Positions 1 to 7,992 of a stretch of 64,000 bases of DNA are shown piece by piece; the first letter of the stretch is position 1, and the number at the start of each line of letters is the position of its first letter. The stretch spans positions 124,001-188,000 of the forward strand of contig NZ_JASITA010000008.1 in assembly GCF_030063415.1 (NCBI RefSeq), in the 5' to 3' direction. The notes beneath the pieces are model-generated. The model was not told where the DNA came from. It worked only from the letters and a program-made list of their open reading frames with translations, and ran no database searches. Source of the DNA: Streptomyces sp. H27-C3 (GTDB lineage: Bacteria > Actinomycetota > Actinomycetes > Streptomycetales > Streptomycetaceae). Made by a program: the position numbers and the translations under genes.

Positions 1-211
1 CAAAACTCTCGGCAAGCCCGCCCAGCGAGTCACCCGCTCCGTCAGCGCCGTTGGCGACTTCGTCACCCAGCCGCCCGGCTTCCTCCGTGGCCGCCCGTAG
101 CGCGTCCTCAACCTCATCAGCGAAGGCCGTGACATCTGAGGTTCCCTCGTTGAGGGACCGGCTCAGGTCGTCCAGATCGCCCAGCAAAGTAATCGTGATC
201 GGCTTAGCCAT
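1..211 (-). CDS. Phage tail tape measure protein, N-terminal fragment (runs off left edge)
   Basis: The ATG is at 209-211 behind a G-rich ribosome site (GGGGGGTG). About 70 residues are visible, starting MAKPITITLLGDLDDL and continuing as an acidic, alanine-rich helix with no stop before the window edge. Position fixes the identity: in siphoviruses the gene after the two tail assembly chaperones is the tape measure protein, a very long coiled coil that sets tail length and threads through the tail tube. The visible part alone would not be diagnostic. The rest of the gene should lie to the left of the window. Confidence 0.75.
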   Translation of the reverse strand, partial: MAKPITITLLGDLDDLSRSLNEGTSDVTAFADEVEDALRAATEEAGRLGDEVANGADGAGDSLGGLAESF

Positions 212-286
212 GACACCCCCCGTTGTTACGCTGCGTATATCCCGCGGCCCAGCCGGCGAGGGGTTTTGATATACACAGAGTGAGAA

Positions 287-490
287 TTACGTCATGACTG
301 GCGTCCGTCGCTCCCCTTGCGCCGGACCCCCGGAACGGCCGCGCGAGCCGCGCCGGTCCTGGTTCTTCTGTGCCTCAACGTCCGCGATCATCTGGTCAGT
401 CAGCGTGTGAAAGTCCCTCAGCGAGAGCGCGCGTACGTCCGACCACGTGAGCCCCCGGAAGTGGCCGACCAGACGCGCGCACGTGATCAC
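287..490 (-). CDS. Putative tail assembly chaperone, downstream frame (gpT-like)
   Basis: A 67-residue frame opens with GTG at 490-488, sharing a GTGA with the stop of the preceding chaperone gene. It lies in the -1 frame relative to that gene, the geometry found for gpG/gpGT in lambda-like siphoviruses, where ribosomal slippage makes a fusion protein. The sequence (GLTWSDVRALSLRDFHTLTD) resembles the second part of actinophage tail chaperones. No clear X-XXY-YYZ slippery heptamer was found, so reinitiation at the GTGA is equally possible. It sits just before the tape measure gene, as expected. Confidence 0.6.
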   Translation of the reverse strand: MITCARLVGHFRGLTWSDVRALSLRDFHTLTDQMIADVEAQKNQDRRGSRGRSGGPAQGERRTPVMT

Positions 491-765
491 TCGCTGAGCG
501 CGGTAGGGTCCTTCGGCTTGTTCTTGAGCGTGATTCGCAGCTTGCCCGCATCGTCCGCCGAAAAGGTCGGGTCCTCACGGCGCTTGATGACGACGGCCAT
601 AGCGCGAAGCATCTTGCCCTTTCGCATTCCCGGCTTGCCGAGACTGTCTAGCGGGCCGTCAATGATGTCTTCGATGGTCTCGATCTCATCAATCGACAGA
701 CTGTCGATGTCGATGGAAAGGATGTCGCCCAGGCTGCCAGCGTCCACGGTCTTCTTAGCGCCCAT
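487..765 (-). CDS. Putative tail assembly chaperone, upstream frame (gpG-like)
   Basis: A 92-residue acidic protein (MGAKKTVDAGSLGDILSIDI at the start) lies between the neck protein and the tape measure gene. Such small acidic proteins coat the tape measure protein during tail assembly and are not part of the virion. It begins 3 nt after the stop of the HK97 gp10-like gene and ends in a GTGA overlap with the next frame. Assignment rests on synteny and composition. No catalytic motif is expected or seen. Confidence 0.65.
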   Translation of the reverse strand: MGAKKTVDAGSLGDILSIDIDSLSIDEIETIEDIIDGPLDSLGKPGMRKGKMLRAMAVVIKRREDPTFSADDAGKLRITLKNKPKDPTALSE

Positions 766-767
766 TT

Positions 768-1196
768 TCAGCTCTCCAATTTGTCGCGGAGTACGGCGGC
801 AATCTCACGCTCGTACGTCTGAGAGACCTTGTCGCTATTGCGCGCCATGGCTCTGTAAAGGAATCGGTTCGGGCTAATGCCCCTCTTCGGGAATCCGAAG
901 TGAATAGCCCCGGCGTACGGAGCGCGGGCGGACGTTCCCGCCTTGATGGCAGCGGAGTTGGCCGACGCGACCACCTTGACGGACTTGGCCAACTTGCCGG
1001 GCCGGTATCTCTTGTTGTCCTTCGGGGTCCGCGTGTGCTGTGGTACACCCTTCTGGGCATCCGGCTTGACTATCTCCGCTGCCTCTTTGTTGGCCTCTCG
1101 CACCTTCTTGGAAAGGTCTTTGTCCTTGAGCTGACGAAGGGTCTTCTTCAGTTGGTTGAGCCCTTCGACCTGTACCGAGAATTGCGAGCGCCCCAC
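768..1196 (-). CDS. HK97 gp10-like minor structural protein (head-tail joining)
   Basis: This 142-residue basic protein (QFSVQVEGLNQLKKTLRQL near the start) has the length and pattern of the HK97 gp10 family: an N-terminal amphipathic helix, then a variable basic segment, then a compact end with a glycine- and phenylalanine-rich turn (YAGAIHFGFPKRG). Family members work at the head-tail junction or tail completion step. The start is GTG at 1196, preceded by GGGGGAAGC. A copy of the 24-nt phage palindrome lies only 13 nt upstream of the start codon. In this phage the gene is placed between tail tube and chaperones. Confidence 0.65.
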   Translation of the reverse strand: MGRSQFSVQVEGLNQLKKTLRQLKDKDLSKKVREANKEAAEIVKPDAQKGVPQHTRTPKDNKRYRPGKLAKSVKVVASANSAAIKAGTSARAPYAGAIHFGFPKRGISPNRFLYRAMARNSDKVSQTYEREIAAVLRDKLES

Positions 1197-1209
1197 GCTT
1201 CCCCCTTGA

Positions 1210-1233
1210 CCACCGACTCACGTGAGTCGGTGG
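1210..1233 (-). repeat. Phage palindrome copy 1
   Basis: Perfect 24-nt palindrome with 12-nt arms CCACCGACTCAC and its complement, centred on CACGTG. It lies 5 nt past the tail tube stop and 13 nt before the GTG of the gp10-like gene, followed by TC and a G-rich ribosome site. There is no T-tract, so it is not a standard intrinsic terminator. Confidence 0.95.
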
Positions 1234-1238
1234 CTTCG

Positions 1239-2237
1239 CTACTTCGCCGGAACAAAGCCGGGGGTGGGTTCGACGTACGTGACCTTGAGTGCGGACCGGC
1301 CGTCTCCGGGGTCCAGCACGCGGAACGGAAGCTCAGTCACGGTCACGTCATCAACCGACGCTTCGGGACTGTCGCCCGTGAACTGGATTGCCGGGGCTTC
1401 GATCTTCATTGACGTGCCGGGCAGGATGCCCGCGAAGTCGATGACGAGTGACCCGACCTTGCCGCCAATGAACGCTTCGTACAGCTTCACGGCCTCAGTG
1501 GTGAACTCGCCCTCTAGCGTGCCCTCATACGTGGGCATGGCCGCGCGTACGGGAGTCTTCTTGAGCGCGTTACCGCGCAGGAACCGGCGGTCAACCTTCA
1601 TGCCACGGTCGCCGGTCAGCTCAAGCTTGTTCGCGTCCACGATTACGGCGTTGCCGTCGATGGTCAGCGAGATAGCCGTACGCGTCCAGTCGTACACGTA
1701 CGACTCATCCGGGTACACAATCGGGAGCGCGTCAGCGGGCTTGTCCGAATGGGACACGTCCTGAAAGTCGAACGTGGCCGTGAGGGTCACGGGGTTCTCA
1801 ACCTCAGAGGTGAGTTCCCATTCCGTGACGACGCATCCGACGTGCTTGTAGGCGACCGTCTTGCCGTCCGTGGTCGGCCGTAGCATCTGTGCCGTGAACG
1901 AGGGGGACGCACTGTTAGAGCCCGTCTCGAAGACGTGCGTGGTAAGCCCCGTGGTCGCGTTCGGGATACCGCCGTTGTAGGTGTCGAACGAACCGGCCAG
2001 AAGGGCAGCGGCCCCGGCGTCCAGTACGTCAATCTCTAGTTCGCCCTCACCGCCCATGTTGATAATGTTTCGCCGGTCGGCTCGCGCCGTCTGCATACCG
2101 GCACGGAAGCCCACGGATTCGATGAACTCGCGCGTGGTCTTCCAACTGTCGGACTTGCCCTCATAGCCCAATGTGCCCGTGGCAGCGGTGCCGTAAGTCG
2201 TTTCCTTGCCAATACCGATGGCAGCGTCTAGCGCCAT
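1239..2237 (-). CDS. Phage major tail (tube) protein
   Basis: A 332-residue protein in the tail tube position, starting MALDAAIGIGKETTYGTAAT, a start typical of actinophage tail tube proteins. The middle is beta-rich with a repeated pattern of short strands (VTLTATFDFQD, YEGTLEGEFTTEAVKLYEAF), matching the beta-barrel that stacks into the hollow tube. It follows the tail terminator gene by 9 nt and has ribosome site GGGGG before ATG 2237. Its third codon is CTA, a leucine codon that is rare in Streptomyces. Identification is by pattern and synteny. Confidence 0.8.
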   Translation of the reverse strand: MALDAAIGIGKETTYGTAATGTLGYEGKSDSWKTTREFIESVGFRAGMQTARADRRNIINMGGEGELEIDVLDAGAAALLAGSFDTYNGGIPNATTGLTTHVFETGSNSASPSFTAQMLRPTTDGKTVAYKHVGCVVTEWELTSEVENPVTLTATFDFQDVSHSDKPADALPIVYPDESYVYDWTRTAISLTIDGNAVIVDANKLELTGDRGMKVDRRFLRGNALKKTPVRAAMPTYEGTLEGEFTTEAVKLYEAFIGGKVGSLVIDFAGILPGTSMKIEAPAIQFTGDSPEASVDDVTVTELPFRVLDPGDGRSALKVTYVEPTPGFVPAK

Positions 2238-2246
2238 GTGTTCCCC

Positions 2247-2678
2247 CTAGGTGATCCGGCCGCGAATCCTCACGCGGACAGTCAGCGCGGCGTACGCGCC
2301 GTCAGTTGATTCGGCCGTCTCCGTCTCGGAGGATTCCGGCCGCACGTCGAGAAGCCCCGGCACGCTCGCCGGTACGACGGAGCGGCAGGCTTCTGCAATG
2401 GCGTCACGAAGGCCGTAGACGGCCCTCTCAGCGCCTATGGGGTCGCCGGGCGTGATGACCAGCCCGTGAACGTCCACGTAGCTTGTGACGGCCGTTGGCT
2501 TGCGCGGACCCTGCCGCATGGCGACGGTCGCTAGCTCTTCGTCCCCCGTGGCCCCTAGCCACACCTGTTGCCGTCTGTCGCTCTTGCCGGTCTCAGCGAA
2601 GGTGCATTGCACCCCTGCCGGAATGGCAGCCTTGAGGCAGTCGAAGAGGGCAACCTTTGCGTCGAATACGAACGCCAC
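2247..2678 (-). CDS. Putative phage tail terminator protein
   Basis: A 143-residue protein between the head-tail connector and the tail tube gene. Tail terminators cap the growing tail tube and bind the head connector. They have this size, an N-terminal helix (FDAKVALFDCLKAAIPAG) and a C-terminal beta strand pair (ALTVRVRIRGR), both of which are visible. The start is GTG 2678 behind GGGGGCAGTC. It follows the connector gene by 10 nt, so the two are likely cotranscribed. The assignment rests mainly on position. Confidence 0.6.
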   Translation of the reverse strand: MAFVFDAKVALFDCLKAAIPAGVQCTFAETGKSDRRQQVWLGATGDEELATVAMRQGPRKPTAVTSYVDVHGLVITPGDPIGAERAVYGLRDAIAEACRSVVPASVPGLLDVRPESSETETAESTDGAYAALTVRVRIRGRIT

Positions 2679-2688
2679 GACTGCCCCC

Positions 2689-3054
2689 TTACATGAAGAT
2701 GAACGGCAGCCGTACGCGGTAGCGGTTCAAGTGCGCGTTGACTTCGGGCAGGCTGGTCGGTCGCCACGTACCCCCGGCTTGCGCCAACTGGACTGAGCCG
2801 AACTCGCTTTGAAGCTGTAGCGCCCTGTCCGGAATGCGCGACACAAGGTCAAGGCAGTATTGGCGGGTGAGTGTGCGCACACACCACCGGATCGTTTCGG
2901 GGGGAGCGTCCACCCCTTCCCACTTCCGGCCGGTGTAGTTCTCGACTACCTCAATGGCGTACGCGATTGCGTCCGTCAGCGTCTCGTTCGGGAATAGCGC
3001 CACGTCGTCCAGACCGTCCAGCGCTCGAATCTCTTCAACCGTCGCGTACGACAT
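2689..3054 (-). CDS. Phage head-tail connector (gp6/gp15-like adaptor)
   Basis: A 121-residue, largely helical protein directly after the capsid gene. The start MSYATVEEIRALDGLDD and the segment AIAYAIEVVENYTGRKWE match the small connector proteins that form a ring under the portal. It begins at ATG 3054 with ribosome site GGGGGGGGTGGG, 20 nt after phage palindrome copy 2. Family membership is inferred from the helix pattern, length and place. Confidence 0.7.
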   Translation of the reverse strand: MSYATVEEIRALDGLDDVALFPNETLTDAIAYAIEVVENYTGRKWEGVDAPPETIRWCVRTLTRQYCLDLVSRIPDRALQLQSEFGSVQLAQAGGTWRPTSLPEVNAHLNRYRVRLPFIFM

Positions 3055-3074
3055 TCACCCACCCCCCCCAAGGG

Positions 3075-3110
3075 GGCAGACCACCGACTCACGTGAGTCG
3101 GTGGTCTGCC
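3075..3110 (-). repeat. Phage palindrome copy 2 (extended to 36 nt)
   Basis: The same 24-nt palindrome (3081-3104) is lengthened on both sides by GGCAGA/TCTGCC to a perfect 36-nt dyad. It lies 18 nt after the capsid stop and 20 nt before the connector ATG. As RNA it would form an 18-bp hairpin with no unpaired loop beyond the turn. Confidence 0.95.
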
Positions 3111-3128
3111 TCAACTAGCGCCCCTGCC

Positions 3129-4307
3129 TTACGGCTTGGGGGTAACGGTCAGAACCTTCGCGGACCGCTCATCAACAAGCAGACCGTCCGCGCGCTGGAT
3201 GAACCGGTAGACGATCTGGTCAGTGCCGAACTTGGCATCAACGGACCGTTCCACGCGGAGCGGTCCGGCTAGCCGGACCTTGTACTTGCTCAGGTCTCCG
3301 AACAGAACCTTGTCGTCCGGCATGGCAACGTCTGTGGCGACGGCCTTGCCGTTGAAGATGTCCGGGGCACCGGCCGTTAGGGCGGACTGCCATAGGTACT
3401 GACCGTTCGCGTCCTTGAGCTTGCGCATGAGCGCGGCCGTCTTGTCGCTGACGACGAAGACCGCATTGCCTCGGTAAGACGACTGGAGTTCGTAGAACAG
3501 GTCAATGAGCGCATCGGAAACGGTCACGTCCTTTGCGCCTGCCTGGTAGGTAGCGACGGCAGCCGGGGCCGCGTTCAGAATGCCCTTCGGCTGACCGGTG
3601 CCGGTACCCGCTAGGAAGTGCTGACCCATGCCGTGACCCAGCGCCGGACCAGCGTCCGAAACCAGGAAGCTCACAAGGTCTAGCGCCTGGTCCTGTACGA
3701 ACTCAGTCGAGACGACGGACGCGTACGCGTACTTGTAGGCGAGGATCGACCGCTGAACTGTCGCCGGGGTGCTCTCAGGAATGTTGGCATTCTCGGCAAC
3801 GATCCCAGCCGACGCGCGACCGGTCACAACCGTGAAGTCGATGGACTCACCGCCGGACGTGGTGAGAATCGAAGCGCCGTTGCGCATGACCGTGGAACGC
3901 TCAACGGCCTCAGCGAGAAGCTGAGCAAAGAGAGTTCGCGGAATGACGTTCTTGCCGGTGGTTGTATCGACCACGGCCCGCTTCTCCGGAACGAACGAAA
4001 CCGAAGTGTCCTTCGGCATCGAACGAAGCTGCTCCGCCGCGTCGGCTAGCTTGTCCTGAGTCGCCTTCTTGCTGCCGGTGCCCTTGAGTCCAGCCATGAG
4101 CGAAGTCACGGACTCAGAAGTCTTGATCGCCTCAACTCCCCGCTTCACGCGGCCGTCATAGTCGGCAATGGAGTCGAGTAGTCGAGTCTCCTTCTCGCGC
4201 GCCTCAGCGGACATGTCCTTACCGGCGAACTCATCAGAGAGCGCGCGGAGTTCGGTAGCCGCCTTCTCGCGTGCGTCGAAGTTCGCGCTGAGAGTAGTAG
4301 CGTCCAT
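3129..4307 (-). CDS. Phage major capsid protein, HK97 fold
   Basis: A 392-residue HK97-type capsid precursor. Residues 1 to about 100 are charged, predicted coiled coil (ATELRALSDEFAGKDMSAEA), matching the scaffold-like delta domain removed by the adjacent protease. The remainder has the capsid signatures of the family, including a central QHFLAGTGTGQPKGIL segment (E-loop/P-domain region) and a C-terminal VRLAGPLRVERSVDAKF stretch. It starts at ATG 4307 immediately after the protease stop. Several Leu codons are CTA (for example in QDQALDLVS). Protease, capsid and connector are consecutive, as in HK97 and phiC31-like phages. Confidence 0.92.
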   Translation of the reverse strand: MDATTLSANFDAREKAATELRALSDEFAGKDMSAEAREKETRLLDSIADYDGRVKRGVEAIKTSESVTSLMAGLKGTGSKKATQDKLADAAEQLRSMPKDTSVSFVPEKRAVVDTTTGKNVIPRTLFAQLLAEAVERSTVMRNGASILTTSGGESIDFTVVTGRASAGIVAENANIPESTPATVQRSILAYKYAYASVVSTEFVQDQALDLVSFLVSDAGPALGHGMGQHFLAGTGTGQPKGILNAAPAAVATYQAGAKDVTVSDALIDLFYELQSSYRGNAVFVVSDKTAALMRKLKDANGQYLWQSALTAGAPDIFNGKAVATDVAMPDDKVLFGDLSKYKVRLAGPLRVERSVDAKFGTDQIVYRFIQRADGLLVDERSAKVLTVTPKP

Positions 4308-4925
4308 TTAACGGACACCCCCCTTGTGTGATAGCGCGCGGACTAGATCACGCGCGGGATGAAAGACCACCGACTCACGTGAGTCGGTGGTGTGGTCCTC
4401 AAGGCCAAGGCTCAGCGCGATAGAGCGGCTGAGCGTGGCGTCTGCGGTCAGGTAGGCGGGATTCAGTACCGGGCCCAGCTCAACTACATTCATGCGGCTG
4501 ACCTCCCGTACCGGCAGGCCGGTTTCCGGGTCATCGTCGGTTGCCCGACGCTGCCCGCCCTGGTCCACGGTGAACGTGAAGGAACTGCCGCGCACGTCGC
4601 CGCGCTTGAGTAGTTCGGCTAGGTCACGGCCGGTCGTGGTGTCGGGTAGGTCGATCTCATACCAGCCGCCTTCGGCGTCTTCGCCGGTCCGCAGCGTTCC
4701 CGAACTCGACCGCCCAAGTACGTTGTCCGCGTTGTGGTTGAACGTGGCGAACACGTCGTTTGACCTGAGCGAGTCAGCACCGGCACCGGGAAGAATCCGT
4801 TCCCGGAAACCCCCTAGGTTCTGACTCAGATCATGGAAGCGGTAGGCGTATCCGCGCATGGTCACGATGTCGCCTTCGGTGCGAACCTCACCCGGTAGGG
4901 CTAGGGTCCTTCGCTCCGTCGTCAT
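4308..4925 (-). CDS. Phage prohead protease, HK97 family
   Basis: A 205-residue serine protease of the HK97 prohead family, which cleaves the capsid delta domain during maturation. The expected His is in FNHN and the Ser in DVRGSSFTF. The start at ATG 4925 overlaps the portal gene by 38 nt. The last 27 residues are unusual: phage palindrome copy 3 (4367-4390) lies inside the frame and encodes TDSRES-type residues near position 180, so the C-terminus appears to be extended through an inserted repeat. The stop abuts the capsid ATG. Leu8 and Leu10 are both encoded by CTA. Confidence 0.9.
   Translation of the reverse strand: MTTERRTLALPGEVRTEGDIVTMRGYAYRFHDLSQNLGGFRERILPGAGADSLRSNDVFATFNHNADNVLGRSSSGTLRTGEDAEGGWYEIDLPDTTTGRDLAELLKRGDVRGSSFTFTVDQGGQRRATDDDPETGLPVREVSRMNVVELGPVLNPAYLTADATLSRSIALSLGLEDHTTDSRESVVFHPARDLVRALSHKGGVR
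4367..4390 (-). repeat. Phage palindrome copy 3, inside protease coding sequence
   Basis: The identical 24-nt palindrome, extended by one pair (4366-4391), lies within the 3' end of the protease gene and 59 nt before the capsid ATG. In this copy it is translated. It is followed by TCT in the same orientation as copies 2 and 4. Confidence 0.95.
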
Positions 4926-6270
4926 CCGTCGGTTCCCCCTCTTCGTCGTCGGCCCCGTCGTCTGCCGGGGTGTCGTCTACGGGCGGGGGCTCGATGGCGG
5001 CAGGCGCTTCGGTCGCGGGCTCTTCGTCATCCGCTGACACGTCGGCAAGGTTCATGGGCACGCGGTGCGTTTCGCCCAAGCCGTCCGGCAGGGGCTCTAG
5101 GTCTTCCCAGCCCCGCACTTCGTCAATGCTGTAAATGCCTTGCTGCAAGCCGATCGAATACATGCTCATACGCTCAGCCGGGGCACCGCGCTGAATGCCG
5201 TCTAGCGAGAACTTGACGAACTTCTGTCGGTCGGCCGTCTCAGCGAAGAGCAAGCGGGTAAAGCCCGCTTCGATCCGCTCAAGCCACGGGCGAAGGCTGA
5301 ACATCGCAAAGGCTTGGTTCTGCTCAGCGAGCCCCGAACCCCAGCTAGTTGAGTTGGTCGCGTCGGCAATCAGGTGGGGCGGAACGCCGAAGATCCTTGA
5401 AATCTCCGGGACCTGAAATTGCCGGGTCTGTAGGAACTGCGCTTCGTCTGGCGACAGGGCGACCTTCGAGAACTTGGCACCCTCAGTCAGCAGCGCCACG
5501 CGGTGCGCGTTCTCAGCACCGGAGTTGGCGAGTCGCCATGCTTCGCGTGCTCGCGCTAGCCCCTCTTCGGACATTGCGCCGGGCACTTCAATGAGCGCCC
5601 CCGGCATGGCCCCATTGGCGAAGAACTTTGCGCCGTACGTCTGCGCCGCCATGGCGAGACCGATGGACTCACGCGCGAAGGCGATAGGCGATACGCCGGT
5701 GAATTCGCCGGGAAGCATCATGCCGGGAATGTGCAGGACTTCCCGCGTGGTGTACCAACCTAGGGCGACTTCGTTGCCGTCGTCGTCATAGTCGGACGCG
5801 TAGAAGACCTTGCGTCGTCGGCCTTCGATGATGACCGTATGCGTGTCGATACGGGACGGGTCCAGTACCTCAAGACCCACGATGTTCGGGCCGTCCCAGA
5901 GAACGGCGAGATACGCGTTACCGTCCAGCAACAGGCTAAGGACGATCTGAGAGATAAGGTCGATGCGGCCCAGCCCGCCGGGGTCGGCGTTCGGGTAGTC
6001 CAGCCAGTCAGGCGACTTGACGCCCTTGCGGACCCCACCCCTTCGGGAGTAGGTAGCTACCGGCAGCGTGCAAATGGTCTCGCTCAGAAGGCGGACGCAC
6101 GCGAAGACGGCAGAGACGGTAAGCGCGCTGTTCGCGTCCACCTTCTGACCGGCAGCGGATATGACACCGGGCATGGGGAATAGCTCTGACGCCGAATCCC
6201 ACTGAGCCCGCTTCTCGACTTCCTGAGACGGCCCCCGGAAGAGCGCACGCCAAAAGCCCATGTGAGCCAC
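4888..6270 (-). CDS. Phage portal protein, HK97 family
   Basis: A 460-residue portal protein that forms the dodecameric ring for DNA entry and tail attachment. Typical features are VFACVRLLSETICTLPV near residue 55, the YLAVLWDG segment, and VPEISRIFGVPPHLIAD in the second half. The last 50 residues are an acidic proline-rich tail rich in D and E, ending in PSPTG. The start is ATG 6270 with ribosome site GGGGGGTGG, 22 nt after palindrome copy 4. The 3' end overlaps the protease gene by 38 nt, suggesting translational coupling. Confidence 0.93.
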   Translation of the reverse strand: MAHMGFWRALFRGPSQEVEKRAQWDSASELFPMPGVISAAGQKVDANSALTVSAVFACVRLLSETICTLPVATYSRRGGVRKGVKSPDWLDYPNADPGGLGRIDLISQIVLSLLLDGNAYLAVLWDGPNIVGLEVLDPSRIDTHTVIIEGRRRKVFYASDYDDDGNEVALGWYTTREVLHIPGMMLPGEFTGVSPIAFARESIGLAMAAQTYGAKFFANGAMPGALIEVPGAMSEEGLARAREAWRLANSGAENAHRVALLTEGAKFSKVALSPDEAQFLQTRQFQVPEISRIFGVPPHLIADATNSTSWGSGLAEQNQAFAMFSLRPWLERIEAGFTRLLFAETADRQKFVKFSLDGIQRGAPAERMSMYSIGLQQGIYSIDEVRGWEDLEPLPDGLGETHRVPMNLADVSADDEEPATEAPAAIEPPPVDDTPADDGADDEEGEPTDDDGAKDPSPTG

Positions 6271-6292
6271 CCCCCGTGACTCGCAACCCAGA

Positions 6293-6316
6293 CCACCGAC
6301 TCACGTGAGTCGGTGG
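6293..6316 (-). repeat. Phage palindrome copy 4
   Basis: Exact 24-nt copy, 15 nt after the terminase stop and 22 nt before the portal ATG, followed by TCTG in the direction of transcription. Confidence 0.95.
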
Positions 6317-6331
6317 CCGGTTGAGCCGGTG

Positions 6332-7885
6332 CTATAGATCGTCAAAGAATTCGGCTGAACCGCCGAAGGTGAATACGTCTCCGTCGCTCTCCCATGTGGC
6401 GACGATTGGCGCGTCTATCAAGCCGGGGTTCTCGTCCCGCCACATGACCGCACCGTGAACGGCGAGGATCATGGCAATGGCTAGGTCGATCTTCCGGCGC
6501 GAACTCGCGTGTTCCTTCGTGACCCGTGCGCCGTTCCGGTCTTCGCGGAGTACGGCGTTACCGATGTGCCGGGCAAGTGCCGGGTCTCCGTCATGGGACA
6601 AGCGGCCGTCCCGGCACGCGTCGTAGACGGCTTGCGTCGCCGGAACCATGCGCTTGAGTGAGTTGGTGGGGAACGCCTCAACCGGGTGCCCTTCGACCTC
6701 AAGGTTGTCTAGCGTCTCTTCCCAGCGGTACGGGTCGGCAACGAGTGTGCGCACGGTGTACGTGCTCAGCGCGGAGCGGAGAGCGTCACGCACGTCGGCC
6801 ATGGGTACACGCCAATGCGCATCGTCGGCAGGCGCTTCCCAGTGCCCCAGCACGAACACCCGAAGGTCACTCACGCGGGCAGCAACCAGGGCCGTACTGT
6901 CACCCTTCCAAGACCCGTCAAAGCCCAGCACAACGGCGTCACCGGGGCTCAGGGTGTCGTCTACCGCTAGGGAGTCCCAAAGGCCGTGAGGCAGCCACGT
7001 AGACGCACCACGGACGAACTGAGACAGACGGTAGATGCGGAAGCTAGCTTCCGTACTGCGCTGAGCGGCAGCCTTGAAATCCTCTTCGTTCAGGATCTCG
7101 AAAGACGGATTGCACGCACGCCACACAGCCGGGTCAAGGTGGTCAACAGTGTCGCCCAACTTCGGGCCCCATGACCGGTAGAACAAGGTCGGGTCCGTCG
7201 CCTCACCGGAGTTCACCCGCTCGCCCTGCTCACAGAGCTTGGCAAAGGGGCCGTCCGGGTCAGGTCCGGCCGTCGAGACCACAAGCGTCATGGGCTGATT
7301 ACGGGCCGCTGAGCCCAGCGTCAGCGCGTCGAACAAGTCGGCGTTCTTTGAGAATGCGTACTCATCAAGGCTGACCGCACACGGGTTCAAACCCTGTTGC
7401 CGTCCGGCGTCAGCGGAGACCACGCGGTAAGTGCAGTCCTTGAAACGGATCACGTCGCGCTGAACGTCGCAGACGGCAGAGAGCTTGGGACTCGCGTTCA
7501 CCATCTGCTTAGCAGCGTCGAAAACCATTCTCGCCTGATTGCGGTCATTCGCCGCAGCGATGATCTGACGCTGAGCGTCTGCCCTGTCGGCAACCAGGTG
7601 GTAAAGCATGATAGCGGCGGCAAGCGTGCTCTTCCCGTTCTTCCGCGCAATGCAGACGACGACCATGCGGTGTTTGCGAACCCACCGGCCGAAGATGTCT
7701 TGCCTCAGCTCATAAGCGTCAACGAGTAGGTCACGCTGCCAGTCGAGAAGCCGGAAAGGCTGACCGGCGAACGAGCCAGTGAGGAAACAGAAGCGCTCAA
7801 TCCAGTTGGCCACGCGGTAGCCCTCAGACGGGAAAGGCGCGTCAGCGGGAATGTGGCGAGCAATCACGGGGTCGATGTCACCCAC
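6332..7885 (-). CDS. Phage terminase large subunit
   Basis: A 517-residue packaging motor and nuclease. The Walker A motif RKNGKST is at residues 81-87, with the Walker B-type segment AVSLDEYAF further on. The C-terminal nuclease domain begins with the Asp of VVLGFDGSWKGDS, and another acidic residue is in LVADPYRWEE. The length fits the family. The start is taken as GTG 7885 with GGGGGTGG upstream. The small subunit gene ends 107 nt upstream, leaving a short gap without a gene. It packages phage DNA with the small subunit and probably the HNH protein encoded just before. Confidence 0.93.
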   Translation of the reverse strand: MGDIDPVIARHIPADAPFPSEGYRVANWIERFCFLTGSFAGQPFRLLDWQRDLLVDAYELRQDIFGRWVRKHRMVVVCIARKNGKSTLAAAIMLYHLVADRADAQRQIIAAANDRNQARMVFDAAKQMVNASPKLSAVCDVQRDVIRFKDCTYRVVSADAGRQQGLNPCAVSLDEYAFSKNADLFDALTLGSAARNQPMTLVVSTAGPDPDGPFAKLCEQGERVNSGEATDPTLFYRSWGPKLGDTVDHLDPAVWRACNPSFEILNEEDFKAAAQRSTEASFRIYRLSQFVRGASTWLPHGLWDSLAVDDTLSPGDAVVLGFDGSWKGDSTALVAARVSDLRVFVLGHWEAPADDAHWRVPMADVRDALRSALSTYTVRTLVADPYRWEETLDNLEVEGHPVEAFPTNSLKRMVPATQAVYDACRDGRLSHDGDPALARHIGNAVLREDRNGARVTKEHASSRRKIDLAIAMILAVHGAVMWRDENPGLIDAPIVATWESDGDVFTFGGSAEFFDDL

Positions 7886-7992
7886 TCGCCACCCCCGTAA
7901 CGTTCAGTGAAAATTGGGCCCTCCGCCGGCATCGGCCTATCCGGACAGAAACGGACATGACGGGCACCGCGGGATGGACGGAGAGTGACGGG

